Source of the DNA: Alphaproteobacteria bacterium RIFCSPHIGHO2_12_FULL_66_14 | GTDB lineage: Bacteria > Pseudomonadota > Alphaproteobacteria > Reyranellales > Reyranellaceae | DNA: 35,849 nt | Reading direction: 5' to 3' | Assembly (NCBI GenBank): GCA_001767945.1 | Contig: MEMN01000075.1 | Coordinates: forward strand, 2,948 to 38,796 | Shown: one piece after another, positions 8,672 to 18,946 of the stretch | Layout of the letters: each line of letters begins with the position of its first letter | Numbering within the stretch: position 1 is the stretch's first letter | Notes under the pieces: generated by a model | Seen by the model: only the letters and a program-made list of their open reading frames with translations | The model's database searches: none | What the model was told of the DNA's origin: nothing | Program-made: the position numbers and the translations under genes

Positions 8672-11563
8672 TCAGACCGTGAGTGCGCGGTCGACCAGAT
8701 CGGCCTGTTCCTTGAGATGCGTGCGCGCCGAGCCCGTCGCCGGCGAGGCCGCTTCCGGCCGGCCGATATAGACCGGCCGCTTCGCCCTGACGTCGATGCC
8801 CGACAGCGCCCGCTCGATGCGGCGATCGATGAAATGCCAGGCGCCCATGTTCTCGGGTTCCTCCTGGCACCACACCACCTCGGCATTGGGATACTGCGCG
8901 AGCCTGACGCCCAGCCGGCTGAACGGGAATGGATAGAGCTGCTCGATCCTCATGATCGCGATGTCATCGATCCTGCGCTTGCGCCGCTCGGCGACGAGAT
9001 CGAAATAGACCTTGCCCGAGCACAGTACGACGCGGCGGATCTTCGCCGCGTCGGCGAGTTGGTCGGTCTCGGCCAGGATGCGCCGGAACGACGAGCCCGG
9101 TCCGAAATCGGCCAGGGTCGACACGCACTCCTTGTGACGCAGCAGCGACTTCGGCGTCATGACGATCAGCGGCTTGCGGAACGAACGCCGCATCTGGCGG
9201 CGCAGCGCGTGGAAATAATTGGCCGGCGTCGTGGGATTGACGACCTGCCAATTGTCCTCGGCTGAGAGCTGGAGATAGCGCTCGAGCCGTGCCGAGCTGT
9301 GTTCCGGCCCCTGGCCCTCGTAGCCGTGCGGCAGCAGCATGACGAGGCCGTTCATGCGCAGCCACTTGCTCTCGCCGGAACAGATGAACTGGTCGATGAT
9401 GACCTGCGCGCCGTTGGCGAAGTCGCCGAACTGCGCCTCCCACAGCACCAGCGCATTGGGCTCGGCCGATGAATATCCGTACTCGAAGCCCAGCACGCCC
9501 GCCTCGTTCAGCGGGCTGTCTATGATCTCGATATGCGCCTGCTCCGGCGCCACGTGATTGAGCGGGATGTATTTCGTCTCGGTGGTCTGGTCGACGAGCA
9601 CCGAGTGGCGTTGCGAGAAGGTGCCGCGGCCGGAATCCTGGCCGCTGAGACGCACCGGCGTGCCCTCGGCCAGCAGCGTGCCCCAGGCCAACGCCTCGCC
9701 GGTCGCCCAGTCGATGTCGCGACCGGTGTCGATGGTCTTGCGTTTCTCCTGGAGCTGGCGCGCGATCTTGCGGTTGAGGTCGAAATTCTTGGGCGCCTCG
9801 GAGATCGCGCGGCCGACCGCCGTGAGTTGGTCGAGTTCGACCGCGGTCACGCCCTTGCGGTCTTCTTCGCCGGGCGCCACGGTGAAGCCCGCCCACTTGC
9901 CCTCGAGCCAGTCGGCCTTGTTGGGCTTGTAGTTGGTCGCCGCCTCCAGCGCCTTGTCGAGATTCTCGCGCAGCGCGCCGTCCATGGCCGCCACGTCGGC
10001 GGCGCTCACCACGCCTTCGGCCTCGAGGCGACCGGCGTAGACCTCCTTCACCGTCTTGTGGCCGCCGATCTCCTTGTACATCAGCGGCTGGGTGAACATC
10101 GGCTCGTCCGACTCGTTGTGGCCGTGCCGGCGGTAGCAGAACATGTCGATGACGATGTCGCGCTTGAAATGCTGGCGGAACTCGGTGGCGATACGCGAAA
10201 CGTGGACGACGGCCTCGGGATCGTCGCCATTCACGTGCAGGATCGGCGCCTGAACGATCTTGGCGATCTCGGTGCAATAGGGCCCGGAGCGCGAATAGGT
10301 CGGCAGGGTGGTGAAGCCGATCTGGTTGTTGACCACGAAATGGATGGTGCCACCGATGCGGTAGCCGCCGAGGTCGCTGAGGTCGAGGCTTTCGGCCACC
10401 AGACCTTGGCCCGCGAACGCCGCGTCGCCGTGCATCAGGATCGCCATGACCTGGCTGCGATCCCTGTCGCCACGCTGGTCCTCCTTGGCGCGCGCCTTGC
10501 CCAGCACGACCGGATTCACCGCCTCGAGATGCGAGGGGTTGGGCGACAGCGAGAGGTGGATGACGTTGCCGTCGAACTCGCGGTCGGCTGAGGCGCCGAG
10601 ATGGTACTTCACGTCGCCCGACCCGCGCATTTCCTCGGGCTGCGACGAGCGGCCCTGGAATTCGGAGAACAGCGCGGTGTAGCTCTTGTGCATGACATGC
10701 ACCAGGGTGTTGAGGCGGCCGCGATGCGGCATGCCGATTACCACGTCGCGCACGCCGAGCTGGCCGCCGCGCTTCAGGATCTGCTCGATGCCGGGGATCA
10801 GCGATTCGCCGCCATCGAGGCCGAAGCGCTTGGTGCCGACGAACTTGACGCCGAGGTAGCGCTCCAGCCCCTCGGCCTCGACCACGCGCTGCAGGATCGC
10901 CTTGCGGCCCTCGACCGTGAACTCGGTGTGGTTCTCGATGTGCTCGATGCGCTCCTGGATCCAGGCCTTCTGGTCGGGATCGCTGATGTGCATGAACTCG
11001 ACACCAATGCGCCCGCAGTACGTCTTGCGCAGGCGATCCATGATCTGGCGCAAGGTCGCGGTCTCGCCCAACGCCAGCGAGCCGAAGATCAGGACCGGGC
11101 GGTCCCAGTCATTCTCGCCGAAGCCGTAGGTCGCCGGGTCGAGTTCGCGGTGCGGCGCCTGACGGACCAGACCCAGCGGGTCGAGATCGGCCTCGAGATG
11201 ACCGCGGATGCGATAGGCGCGGATCAGCATCAGCGCCCGCGCCGTGTCCTGGGCGGCGGCGCGGATCTCGGCCTCGGTCTTGCCGGCGAGCGGCATGGCG
11301 GCGCCGTTGCCGCCCTTCACGTTGCGGTTGGCAGCAGTCCGCGGCACCTCGGCGTCGGCGGCGCCGATCACCCGGGCGCCGTTGGGAGCCCAGCTCGCGC
11401 CGCGTGTCTCGGCCAGTACGTCGGCCTTCTCCTCTGCCAATGCCGCGAAGAAAGTCTGCCAGTCCCGGTCGACGGAATTGGGATCACCCTGGTAGCGGGC
11501 GTAAAGCTCCTCAATGAATGGCGCGTTGGCGCCGAACAGGAACGATGTCTGTTCCGCTCTCAT
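8672..11563 (-). CDS. sucA: 2-oxoglutarate dehydrogenase E1 component
   Basis: This 963-residue thiamine diphosphate enzyme decarboxylates 2-oxoglutarate and hands the succinyl group to the E2 lipoyl arm. It has the N-terminal E2-binding segment (SFLFGANAPFIEELYARYQ), H280 in GMPHRGRLN, the ThDP/Mg motif starting at D380 (HGDAAFAGQG) and N412 in VVNNQIGF. The C-terminal transketolase-like domain is complete. An AAGGAG site lies about 10 nt before the ATG. It sits 60 bp after sucD and 27 bp before sucB on the minus strand, inside the TCA operon. Length and motifs match typical SucA. Confidence 0.98.
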   Translation of the reverse strand: MRAEQTSFLFGANAPFIEELYARYQGDPNSVDRDWQTFFAALAEEKADVLAETRGASWAPNGARVIGAADAEVPRTAANRNVKGGNGAAMPLAGKTEAEIRAAAQDTARALMLIRAYRIRGHLEADLDPLGLVRQAPHRELDPATYGFGENDWDRPVLIFGSLALGETATLRQIMDRLRKTYCGRIGVEFMHISDPDQKAWIQERIEHIENHTEFTVEGRKAILQRVVEAEGLERYLGVKFVGTKRFGLDGGESLIPGIEQILKRGGQLGVRDVVIGMPHRGRLNTLVHVMHKSYTALFSEFQGRSSQPEEMRGSGDVKYHLGASADREFDGNVIHLSLSPNPSHLEAVNPVVLGKARAKEDQRGDRDRSQVMAILMHGDAAFAGQGLVAESLDLSDLGGYRIGGTIHFVVNNQIGFTTLPTYSRSGPYCTEIAKIVQAPILHVNGDDPEAVVHVSRIATEFRQHFKRDIVIDMFCYRRHGHNESDEPMFTQPLMYKEIGGHKTVKEVYAGRLEAEGVVSAADVAAMDGALRENLDKALEAATNYKPNKADWLEGKWAGFTVAPGEEDRKGVTAVELDQLTAVGRAISEAPKNFDLNRKIARQLQEKRKTIDTGRDIDWATGEALAWGTLLAEGTPVRLSGQDSGRGTFSQRHSVLVDQTTETKYIPLNHVAPEQAHIEIIDSPLNEAGVLGFEYGYSSAEPNALVLWEAQFGDFANGAQVIIDQFICSGESKWLRMNGLVMLLPHGYEGQGPEHSSARLERYLQLSAEDNWQVVNPTTPANYFHALRRQMRRSFRKPLIVMTPKSLLRHKECVSTLADFGPGSSFRRILAETDQLADAAKIRRVVLCSGKVYFDLVAERRKRRIDDIAIMRIEQLYPFPFSRLGVRLAQYPNAEVVWCQEEPENMGAWHFIDRRIERALSGIDVRAKRPVYIGRPEAASPATGSARTHLKEQADLVDRALTV

Positions 11564-11623
11564 GGCCCGGTACTCCTTGGCCTGTCGTTGCCAGCCGTCC
11601 AGCAGAGGCCGGGCGGCAATCGC

Positions 11624-12502
11624 CTATCGGCCCTTCATGGCCTTCAGCATTTCCTCGCCGAGTGCAGCAGGAGAATCCGCCACCGTGATGCCGGCCGAGC
11701 GCATGAAGTCGACCTTGAACTCGGCCGTGTCCTGGCCGCCCGAGATCACCGCACCAGCGTGGCCCATGCGGCGGCCCGGGGGCGCGGTGCGGCCGGCGAT
11801 GAAGCCCACGACCGGCTTCCTGGTCTTGGAGGCCTTGATGAACTCGGCGCCCTTGACCTCGGCGTCACCGCCGATCTCGCCGATCATGACGATGCCTTGA
11901 GTCTCCGGATCGGCCAGCAGCATCTCCAGGCACTCGACGAAGTTGGTGCCGTTCACCGGATCGCCGCCGATGCCGATGCAGGTCGTCTGGCCGAGCCCGA
12001 CGGCCGTGGTCTGCGCCACCGCCTCGTAGGTGAGCGTGCCCGAGCGCGAGATGATGCCGATCCTGCCGCGCTTGTGGATGTGGCCCGGCATGATGCCGAT
12101 CTTGCACTCGCCGGGCGTGATGACGCCGGGGCAATTGGGTCCGATCAGGCGCGATTTCGAGCCCGTGAGCGCGCGCTTCACCTTCACCATGTCGAGCACC
12201 GGGATGCCCTCGGTGATGCACACCACCAGCGGGATCTCGGCATCGACCGCCTCCAAGATCGAGTCGGCGGCATAGGGCGCAGGCACGTAGATGACGCTCG
12301 CAGTGGCGCCGGTCTTGGCCACCGCCTCGGCCACGGTGTCGAACACCGGCAGATCGAGGTGCTGGGTGCCGCCTTTGCCCGGGGTCACACCGCCCACCAT
12401 CTTGGTGCCGTAGGCGATCGCCTGCTCCGAATGGAAGGTACCCTGCGAGCCGGTAAAGCCCTGGCAGATGACCTTGGTGTTTTTGTCGACCAGCACGGCC
12501 AT
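11624..12502 (-). CDS. sucD: Succinyl-CoA synthetase alpha subunit
   Basis: This 292-residue subunit, with SucC, converts succinyl-CoA, ADP (or GDP) and phosphate to succinate and ATP (GTP). The CoA-binding loop [10 protein letters not shown] is at residues 15-24. The active-site histidine that becomes phosphorylated is H248 in [10 protein letters not shown]. Its ATG overlaps the sucC stop by one base (TGATG), giving tight translational coupling suited to a stoichiometric heteromer. Length and sequence are typical. Confidence 0.98.
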   Translation of the reverse strand: MAVLVDKNTKVICQGFTGSQGTFHSEQAIAYGTKMVGGVTPGKGGTQHLDLPVFDTVAEAVAKTGATASVIYVPAPYAADSILEAVDAEIPLVVCITEGIPVLDMVKVKRALTGSKSRLIGPNCPGVITPGECKIGIMPGHIHKRGRIGIISRSGTLTYEAVAQTTAVGLGQTTCIGIGGDPVNGTNFVECLEMLLADPETQGIVMIGEIGGDAEVKGAEFIKASKTRKPVVGFIAGRTAPPGRRMGHAGAVISGGQDTAEFKVDFMRSAGITVADSPAALGEEMLKAMKGR

Positions 12503-13698
12503 CAGTTGGCCTCCTTGACGGCCTTGACGATCTTCTCGGCGGCGTCGGCGAGATTCTCCGCCGAAGTGATCTTGAGGCCAGATTCCTTCAGGATCTTCTT
12601 GCCGAGCTCGACGTTGGTGCCTTCCAGCCGCACGACCAGCGGCACATGCAGGTTGACCTCGCGCGCCGCGGCGACCACGCCCTCCGCGATCACGTCGCAG
12701 CGCATGATGCCGCCGAAGATGTTGACCAGGATGCCCTCGACGTTGGAATCCTTTAGGATGATCTTGAACGCCGCCGTCACGCGCTCCTTGGTGGCGCCGC
12801 CGCCGACATCGAGGAAGTTTGCCGGCGCCGAGCCATAGAGCTTGATGATGTCCATGGTCGCCATGGCGAGGCCCGCGCCGTTCACCATGCAGCCGATCTG
12901 GCCGTCGAGCTTGACGTAGTTCAGCGCGTACTTGCCGGCCTCGGTCTCGGCCGGGTCCTCCTCGTCGAGATCGCGCAGCGCCTCGAGCTCGGCGTGCCGG
13001 TAGAGCGCGTTGTCGTCGAAGGTCATCTTGGCGTCGAGCGCGATCACGTCGCCCGTCGCCGTCACGACCAGTGGATTGATCTCGATCAGCGAGCAGTCGA
13101 GGTCGGTAAAGGCACGATAGAGATTGCCGAGGAGCGAGACGAAGGCGCCAACCTGCTTGCCGGAGAGCCCCAGCGCGAAGGCGATCTTGCGGCCCTGGTA
13201 ACCCTGGAAGCCGGCGGCGGGATCGATCGCCTGCTTGACGATCTTCTCGGGGCTCTCGTGCGCCACGGTCTCGATGTCCATGCCGCCTTCGGTCGAGGCG
13301 ACGACGGCGACCCGGCCCACGGCCCGATCAACCAGCAGCGAGAGGTAGAGCTCGCGTTTGATGTCGCAGCCTTCCTCGATGTAGAGGCGCTTGACCATCT
13401 TGCCGGCCGGTCCAGTCTGCTTGGTGACCAGCTCGTGACCCAGCATGGCCTGGGCATTGGTGCCGACCTCGTCGACGGTCTTGGCAATCCGTACACCGCC
13501 CTTGCCGTCCGGATCGTTCTTGAAGCGGCCCTTGCCGCGCCCGCCGGCATGGATCTGGGACTTCACGACAGTCACGGTGCTGCCCAGCTTGCGGGCGACG
13601 TCGATGGCCTCGTCCTTGGTATAGGCGACGCCACCCTTGAGCAGGGGGACGGCGAACTTGGCCAGCAGGACCTTGGCCTGGTATTCGTGGATGTTCAT
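12502..13698 (-). CDS. sucC: Succinyl-CoA synthetase beta subunit
   Basis: This 398-residue ATP-grasp subunit binds the nucleotide and succinate. The N-terminus [15 protein letters not shown] and the HAGGRGKG loop near residue 51 are hallmark features. The C-terminal ligase domain contains [11 protein letters not shown], typical of the succinate-binding power helix. It is the first gene of the sucCDAB-lpd run, separated from mdh by 167 bp that contain hairpins and small dyads, so it may have its own promoter. It overlaps sucD by 1 bp. Confidence 0.98.
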   Translation of the reverse strand: MNIHEYQAKVLLAKFAVPLLKGGVAYTKDEAIDVARKLGSTVTVVKSQIHAGGRGKGRFKNDPDGKGGVRIAKTVDEVGTNAQAMLGHELVTKQTGPAGKMVKRLYIEEGCDIKRELYLSLLVDRAVGRVAVVASTEGGMDIETVAHESPEKIVKQAIDPAAGFQGYQGRKIAFALGLSGKQVGAFVSLLGNLYRAFTDLDCSLIEINPLVVTATGDVIALDAKMTFDDNALYRHAELEALRDLDEEDPAETEAGKYALNYVKLDGQIGCMVNGAGLAMATMDIIKLYGSAPANFLDVGGGATKERVTAAFKIILKDSNVEGILVNIFGGIMRCDVIAEGVVAAAREVNLHVPLVVRLEGTNVELGKKILKESGLKITSAENLADAAEKIVKAVKEAN

Positions 13699-13865
13699 GG
13701 AGTCCTATCGCTGGGGACTGCAGTGCAATAAGTATGCACAACGACTTAGTTGTAAAACGAAACTGACCAATAGCTGCGGCACTTTATGGACGCCACAGCG
13801 CATTGGCAACGACGGACTGATGACCCTTTTGGGTCCTTCGACCAAAGTCGAAGGCAGCTGCCCGA
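13699..13865. promoter_or_regulatory. mdh-sucC intergenic region with hairpins and dyads
   Basis: This 167-bp gap is unusual in an otherwise tightly packed operon. On the mdh side are two adjacent stem-loops (13822-13835 and 13835-13854). On the sucC side are two short inverted repeats: GTGCA/TGCAC at 13723-13739 and ACAAC/GTTGT at 13738-13753. The layout fits partial termination after mdh and a regulated promoter for sucCDAB. No clear -35/-10 pair was assigned. Confidence 0.4.
13822..13854 (-). terminator. Paired stem-loops downstream of mdh
   Basis: CCTTCGAC/GTCGAAGG (8 bp, 4-nt loop, 13835-13854) abuts GACCC/GGGTC (5 bp, TTTT loop on the plus strand, 13822-13835), 12 bp after the mdh stop. 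There is no following T-run on the minus strand. This may be an attenuator or an mRNA-processing or stability element more than a strong terminator. Confidence 0.4.
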
Positions 13866-14897
<1,032 letters not shown>

Positions 14898-15752
14898 TCA
14901 AACGGGATGCTTCTTGAGGTGGGCCAGCAGCAATTCCGTGGCGCGGCCCGGCGCCTGGTCCATCACGAAGTGGCCGACGCCGGGCAACACCTCCATGGCA
15001 AAAGCCGTGCCCACGAACTCACGCGTTCCGTGGGCGGCATCCGGCCCGACGGTAGCATCAGCATCACCCCAGATGTAGAGCGTTGGAACCTGGATCGTCC
15101 CGATATCGGCAGCCAACCCCTTGTTGGCGCGATACCAGGCAAGAGCGGCTTCAATCGCCGCGGGACTGCGCAACACCGAAAGATGCTCCTCGAGGGCGGC
15201 CTCAGGTACGCCCTGACCGAACAGGCCGTCGCGCAGGCGTTTGGCATTGTCGGCCAGCAACAGCCTGCCGGTCTCGGGCTCGAGAAAGGCACGGTGGTGC
15301 CGCGAGCGATGCTTCTGGTCGCCATCCTCCTTCCGGAGCGCGCGATGGAAAGATTTCGGATGTGGCCGCGACAGGATGGTGAGCGACGCAAGCCGCTCGG
15401 GATATTTGCCCGCCACGCCCCACGATACCTGCCCGCCCCAGTCGTGGCCGACGAGATGGAAGCGCTTACCGTCGTAACCGGCCGCCGCCGCGATCTCGAT
15501 CGCATCGTCGACCAGCCTGTCGAAGGCGTAATTCGAAAGGTCGGCGGGATCGGGCCGCGCCTCGGGCGAATAGCCGCGCTGGTCGGGGGCCACGGCGCGA
15601 TAGCCCGCCAGCGCCGGCAACGTCGCACGCCAGCTGTGCCGCGATTCGGGGAAGCCGTGCAGCAGCAGCACGAGAGGTCCGCCGGCCGGGCCTGCGACAT
15701 CCGCTGTGAATGTCAGGCCCGACCGCGTCTCAACGCCGATGGTTTCAACCAT
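14898..15752 (-). CDS. Alpha/beta hydrolase (epoxide hydrolase/dehalogenase-like)
   Basis: This 284-residue alpha/beta fold enzyme has the oxyanion motif HGFPES at residues 32-37. The nucleophile elbow GHDWGG has D104 as nucleophile, which points to the epoxide hydrolase/haloalkane dehalogenase group and away from Ser esterases. The acid is probably in WGDADATVG and the base is the histidine of GVGHFVMDQAP. The substrate is unknown. It begins 7 bp after the dienelactone hydrolase-like gene, so the two hydrolases are co-transcribed. It lies upstream of mdh by 66 bp. Confidence 0.88.
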   Translation of the reverse strand: MVETIGVETRSGLTFTADVAGPAGGPLVLLLHGFPESRHSWRATLPALAGYRAVAPDQRGYSPEARPDPADLSNYAFDRLVDDAIEIAAAAGYDGKRFHLVGHDWGGQVSWGVAGKYPERLASLTILSRPHPKSFHRALRKEDGDQKHRSRHHRAFLEPETGRLLLADNAKRLRDGLFGQGVPEAALEEHLSVLRSPAAIEAALAWYRANKGLAADIGTIQVPTLYIWGDADATVGPDAAHGTREFVGTAFAMEVLPGVGHFVMDQAPGRATELLLAHLKKHPV

Positions 15753-15759
15753 CAGCCGG

Positions 15760-16647
15760 TCAAGTCACGCCGTTGGCCTTGAACCAGGCGAGCGCCCGCT
15801 TCCAACCGTCTTCCGCCGGACCCTTGCGGTAGCTCGGGCGGTAGTCGGCATTGAAGGCGTGCGGCGTGTCGGGATAGGTGACGATCTCCGACTTCTTCGC
15901 CGCTGCGCTTCCTTCCTTGAGTGCGGCACGCATCTTGTCGACGCTCGCGTTCGGGATGCCGGTGTCGGCGCCGCCGTAGAGGCCGAGCACCGGGCCGTTG
16001 AGATTCTTGGCGATATCGAGGGGATGCTTGGGCGTGAGCGCCGTCGACGCACCTTCGACGCGACCGTACCAGGCGACGCCCGCTTTCACCGCGGGATTGT
16101 GGGCATCGTAAAGCCAGACTATGCGACCACCCCAGCAGAAGCCGGTGATGCCGAGCTTGGAAGTATCGGCCTTGCCCTCGCCTTTGACGAAGGCCACCGA
16201 AGAATCGAGATCGCCCATCACCTGCTCGTCCGGCACCTTGGCGACAATCTCGCTGAGGAGCTTGGGAATGTCGGTGTAGCCCTTGGCGTCGCCCTGGCGG
16301 AAATAGAGTTCGGGCGCGATGGCGCAGTAGCCTGCCTTGGCGAAGCGCCGGCACATGTCGGCAATGTGGGCGTGCACGCCGAAGATCTCTTGCACCACCA
16401 GGATCGTGCTGAAGCCTGTTCCAGTCGCCGGCATGGCGCGATAGGCAGCCATCTCCTTGCCGTCCTTGGTCTTGACCTTCACCGCACCGGCAGTGAGTCC
16501 GTCGGTCGGTGTCGTGATCATGGTCTGCGCCGACACCGGCTGGACCGAGAGCGCAAAAGTCGAGCCGAGCGCTACGCCACCCACGGCCATCGCGCCACGC
16601 CGCGATAACGCAATATCGTTAGCTGAAAAAACCCGGTCGCCGTCCAT
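15760..16647 (-). CDS. Exported dienelactone hydrolase-family protein
   Basis: This 295-residue protein has a long N-terminal leader with SRRGAMA at residues 15-21, followed by a hydrophobic stretch and an AQT junction near 40-42. That resembles a twin-arginine signal, so export to the periplasm is likely. The mature domain is dienelactone hydrolase-like with the full Cys triad: C171 (GFCWGG), D228 and H263, plus E88 in QEIFG. The family cleaves lactones such as dienelactone in chlorocatechol pathways, but many members have unknown substrates. It is co-oriented with and 7 bp upstream of the alpha/beta hydrolase. Confidence 0.88.
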   Translation of the reverse strand: MDGDRVFSANDIALSRRGAMAVGGVALGSTFALSVQPVSAQTMITTPTDGLTAGAVKVKTKDGKEMAAYRAMPATGTGFSTILVVQEIFGVHAHIADMCRRFAKAGYCAIAPELYFRQGDAKGYTDIPKLLSEIVAKVPDEQVMGDLDSSVAFVKGEGKADTSKLGITGFCWGGRIVWLYDAHNPAVKAGVAWYGRVEGASTALTPKHPLDIAKNLNGPVLGLYGGADTGIPNASVDKMRAALKEGSAAAKKSEIVTYPDTPHAFNADYRPSYRKGPAEDGWKRALAWFKANGVT

Positions 16648-16688
16648 GTTCCTGCCTCCCAGAGAAGAATGTGGGGTGAGCCTAGGCC

Positions 16689-16703
16689 GCCGGCTTCGCC
16701 GGC
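16689..16703. terminator. Hairpin downstream of zapE
   Basis: GCCGGC and its reverse complement pair around a TTC loop, 38 bp after the zapE stop, in the 93-bp gap before the dienelactone hydrolase-like gene. No T-tract follows, so its role as a terminator is uncertain. Confidence 0.3.
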
Positions 16704-16740
16704 CACAATCACAATCCGGAGAGTTAGGTGCCGGAGAGCC

Positions 16741-17916
16741 TCAGGCGATATGGTCGAGAACCAGATACTCCGGGCTCTGCATCTCCATCAGGCGCGAGAC
16801 CGTGCGCTGAAACTCGAAGGCGCCGTCGCCGTCGACATAGAGGCCGGCCGGGGCCGTGGCGGCCGAGCAGATGAACTTCACTTTCTTTTCGTAGAATTCG
16901 TCGATCATGGTGACGAAGCGTGCCGCCTTGTCCTGGCTGTCGGGCCCCATCTTGGGGATGTCAGCCATGATGACCGTGTGGAAATTGTCGGCGATGCAGA
17001 GGAAGTCCGAGGCGCCCATCGGTTTGGCGCACCAGTCGAGATAGTGCGCCATGGCGACGCCAGGAGCGGCCCGCGGGACCTCGACGTCGCGGCCCTGCGT
17101 CCGCAGAACCCGCGGCTCGCCGTCGGCGCCGGCGGCGAGTGCCCGGAACGCCTCGTCGAGCTTGGCGTTGGCCCAGGCGCCGAGCGGCGTCAGATAGACG
17201 TCGAAGTTGCGCAGCCGGTTCATGCGATAGTCCTGGTCGCCGCCCAGCTCGAGGATCTCGAGGTGTTCCTTGATCAGATCGATGAACGGCAGGAAGCGGT
17301 CGCGCTGCAGCCCGTCCTTGTAGAGATCGTCGGGCTGGCGGTTGGAGGTGGCGATCACCGTGATGCCTTCGTCGAACAGGGTCTCGAACAGGCGCCCGAG
17401 GATCATCGCGTCGGCGATGTTCGTGACCTGGAATTCGTCGAAGCACAGCAGGCGCGTTTCCGTAGCGATCTCGCGCGCGATCGGCACAATGGTGTCGGCT
17501 TCGGGGGGCGCGCCCTCGGCGGCGAGCTTCTCGCGGCGGCGGTGCAGGCGCACCTGGACCTCGAGCATGAATTCGTGGAAGTGCACGCGCCGCTTCCTGG
17601 CCACCGGCGCATCAGCAAAGAACAGGTCCATCAGCATCGACTTGCCTCGGCCGACCGGACCCCAGATGTAAAGACCGTGCGGCCCGACCAGCGGCTTGGC
17701 TGTGCGCCCCAGCCCCAACCGCGCCAGCAAACCTGGTCTGGCCGGATGGGCCGCCAATGCCGCCAGCTGGTCGTGCACGGCCTGCAGCCGCAGAACGATA
17801 CGCTCCTGCACGGGATCGGCATGGATTTCACCCGCGGCGCGGCGGGCGGCAAGGTTGGCGAGTGGCCCCCTCTTCTCGATCAGAGGGGCAGCGGTCGAGG
17901 GGGGAGTGGACTCCAT
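16741..17916 (-). CDS. zapE: Cell division protein ZapE (AFG1-like ATPase)
   Basis: This 391-residue P-loop ATPase has Walker A GPVGRGKS at residues 86-93 and Walker B LLCFDE ending at D160-E161, followed by FQVTNIADAM, a strong AFG1/ZapE signature. In E. coli ZapE binds FtsZ at the constricting septum under stress; mitochondrial homologues handle protein quality control. The length is normal for alphaproteobacteria. It stands alone on the minus strand and diverges from fmt across 51 bp, so the two promoters lie in that short gap. A cytoplasmic location is expected. Confidence 0.93.
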   Translation of the reverse strand: MESTPPSTAAPLIEKRGPLANLAARRAAGEIHADPVQERIVLRLQAVHDQLAALAAHPARPGLLARLGLGRTAKPLVGPHGLYIWGPVGRGKSMLMDLFFADAPVARKRRVHFHEFMLEVQVRLHRRREKLAAEGAPPEADTIVPIAREIATETRLLCFDEFQVTNIADAMILGRLFETLFDEGITVIATSNRQPDDLYKDGLQRDRFLPFIDLIKEHLEILELGGDQDYRMNRLRNFDVYLTPLGAWANAKLDEAFRALAAGADGEPRVLRTQGRDVEVPRAAPGVAMAHYLDWCAKPMGASDFLCIADNFHTVIMADIPKMGPDSQDKAARFVTMIDEFYEKKVKFICSAATAPAGLYVDGDGAFEFQRTVSRLMEMQSPEYLVLDHIA

Positions 17917-17967
17917 TCTGCCGGCATAACTAGCTCACCGCCGCGCGGCTGCCTATAAGGTGCGGCG

Positions 17968-18942
17968 ATGAAGATTGCGTTTCTCGGCACCTCCGCCTTT
18001 GCCGTGCCGGCGCTCAAGGCGCTGGCCGAGGCCGGCCACGACGTGGTCGCGGTCTATACGCGTTCGCCCAAGCCGGCCGGCCGCGGCCAGCAGGAGCGGC
18101 GCACGCCGGTTCACGAGGTCGCCCTCTCGCTCGGCCTCGGCGTGCGCTCGCCCAAGAACCTCAGGAGCGACGAGGAAGCACAGGCCTTCAAGGCGCTCGA
18201 CCTGGACGCGGCGGTGGTCGTGTCCTATGGCCATATTCTGCCGAAGAGCTTCCTTGATGCCCCGGTGCTGGGGTGTGTCAACATCCATGGTTCGCTGCTG
18301 CCGCGTTGGCGCGGCGCAGCACCCATCCATCGCGCCATCCTGGCCGGCGACAAGGAGACCGGCGTCACGACCATGCGCATGGACGAAGGTCTCGACACCG
18401 GTCCGATGCTGCTGGCCGAACGCACGCCGATCTCCTCGGCCGACACTGCTGAAACGGTGCACGACCGCCTGGCCGACCTCGGCGGCCGGCTGATCGTGTC
18501 GACGCTCGACGGGCTGATGCGCAAGACCATCGATCCGGTGCCGCAACCCGACGAGGGTGTCACTTATGCCCACAAGCTTGGCAAGGAGGAGGGTGCGCTC
18601 GATTGGCGCCGGCCGGCGGCCGAACTCGAGCGCAAGGTGCGCGCCTTCCATCCCTGGCCCGGTACCTGGTTCGAGGCACCGCAGGAGAACGGCGCCGAAC
18701 GCGTCAAGGTGCTGGCGGCGGGTCTCGCCCTGGCCGGCGGTGCGCCCGGCACGCTCGTCGTCGGGCGCGACGGCTTCCCGGTGGTGGCCTGCGGCATCGG
18801 CGGGCTGAAGCTCCTGCAATTGCAGCGCCCCGGCAGGTCGGCACAATCGGCCGATGCCTTCCTACGTGGCTTCGCGCTGGTCACCGGCACCATCCTGCCG
18901 CCGCCCACCGTCGTGCCGCTGTCGCCGTCCAGACCCGCCTGA
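17968..18942 (+). CDS. fmt: Methionyl-tRNA formyltransferase
   Basis: This 324-residue enzyme transfers a formyl group from 10-formyl-tetrahydrofolate to Met-tRNA(fMet). The catalytic residues N105, H107 (in CVNIHGSLLPRWRGAAPI) and D143 (in DEGLDTGPM) are all present. The C-terminal tRNA-binding domain is complete. TATAAG lies 9 nt upstream of the start codon and overlaps AAGGTG, so the untranslated leader would be very short if it is a -10 box. The def gene that often precedes fmt is absent here. truA follows after 4 bp, forming a two-gene translation operon. Confidence 0.97.
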   Translation: MKIAFLGTSAFAVPALKALAEAGHDVVAVYTRSPKPAGRGQQERRTPVHEVALSLGLGVRSPKNLRSDEEAQAFKALDLDAAVVVSYGHILPKSFLDAPVLGCVNIHGSLLPRWRGAAPIHRAILAGDKETGVTTMRMDEGLDTGPMLLAERTPISSADTAETVHDRLADLGGRLIVSTLDGLMRKTIDPVPQPDEGVTYAHKLGKEEGALDWRRPAAELERKVRAFHPWPGTWFEAPQENGAERVKVLAAGLALAGGAPGTLVVGRDGFPVVACGIGGLKLLQLQRPGRSAQSADAFLRGFALVTGTILPPPTVVPLSPSRPA

Positions 18943-18946
18943 CGCC

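Noticed and set aside
10601-12838. Long plus-strand open frame (745 codons) opposite sucA, sucD and sucC
   Set aside because: It is antisense to three clear enzymes, has His/Arg/Asp/Ala-rich composition typical of GC-rich shadow frames and contains no recognisable domain.
18854-18946. Upstream ATG that would lengthen truA
   Set aside because: The extra 31 codons lie inside fmt and read as its out-of-frame shadow; GTG at 18947 gives the normal family start.
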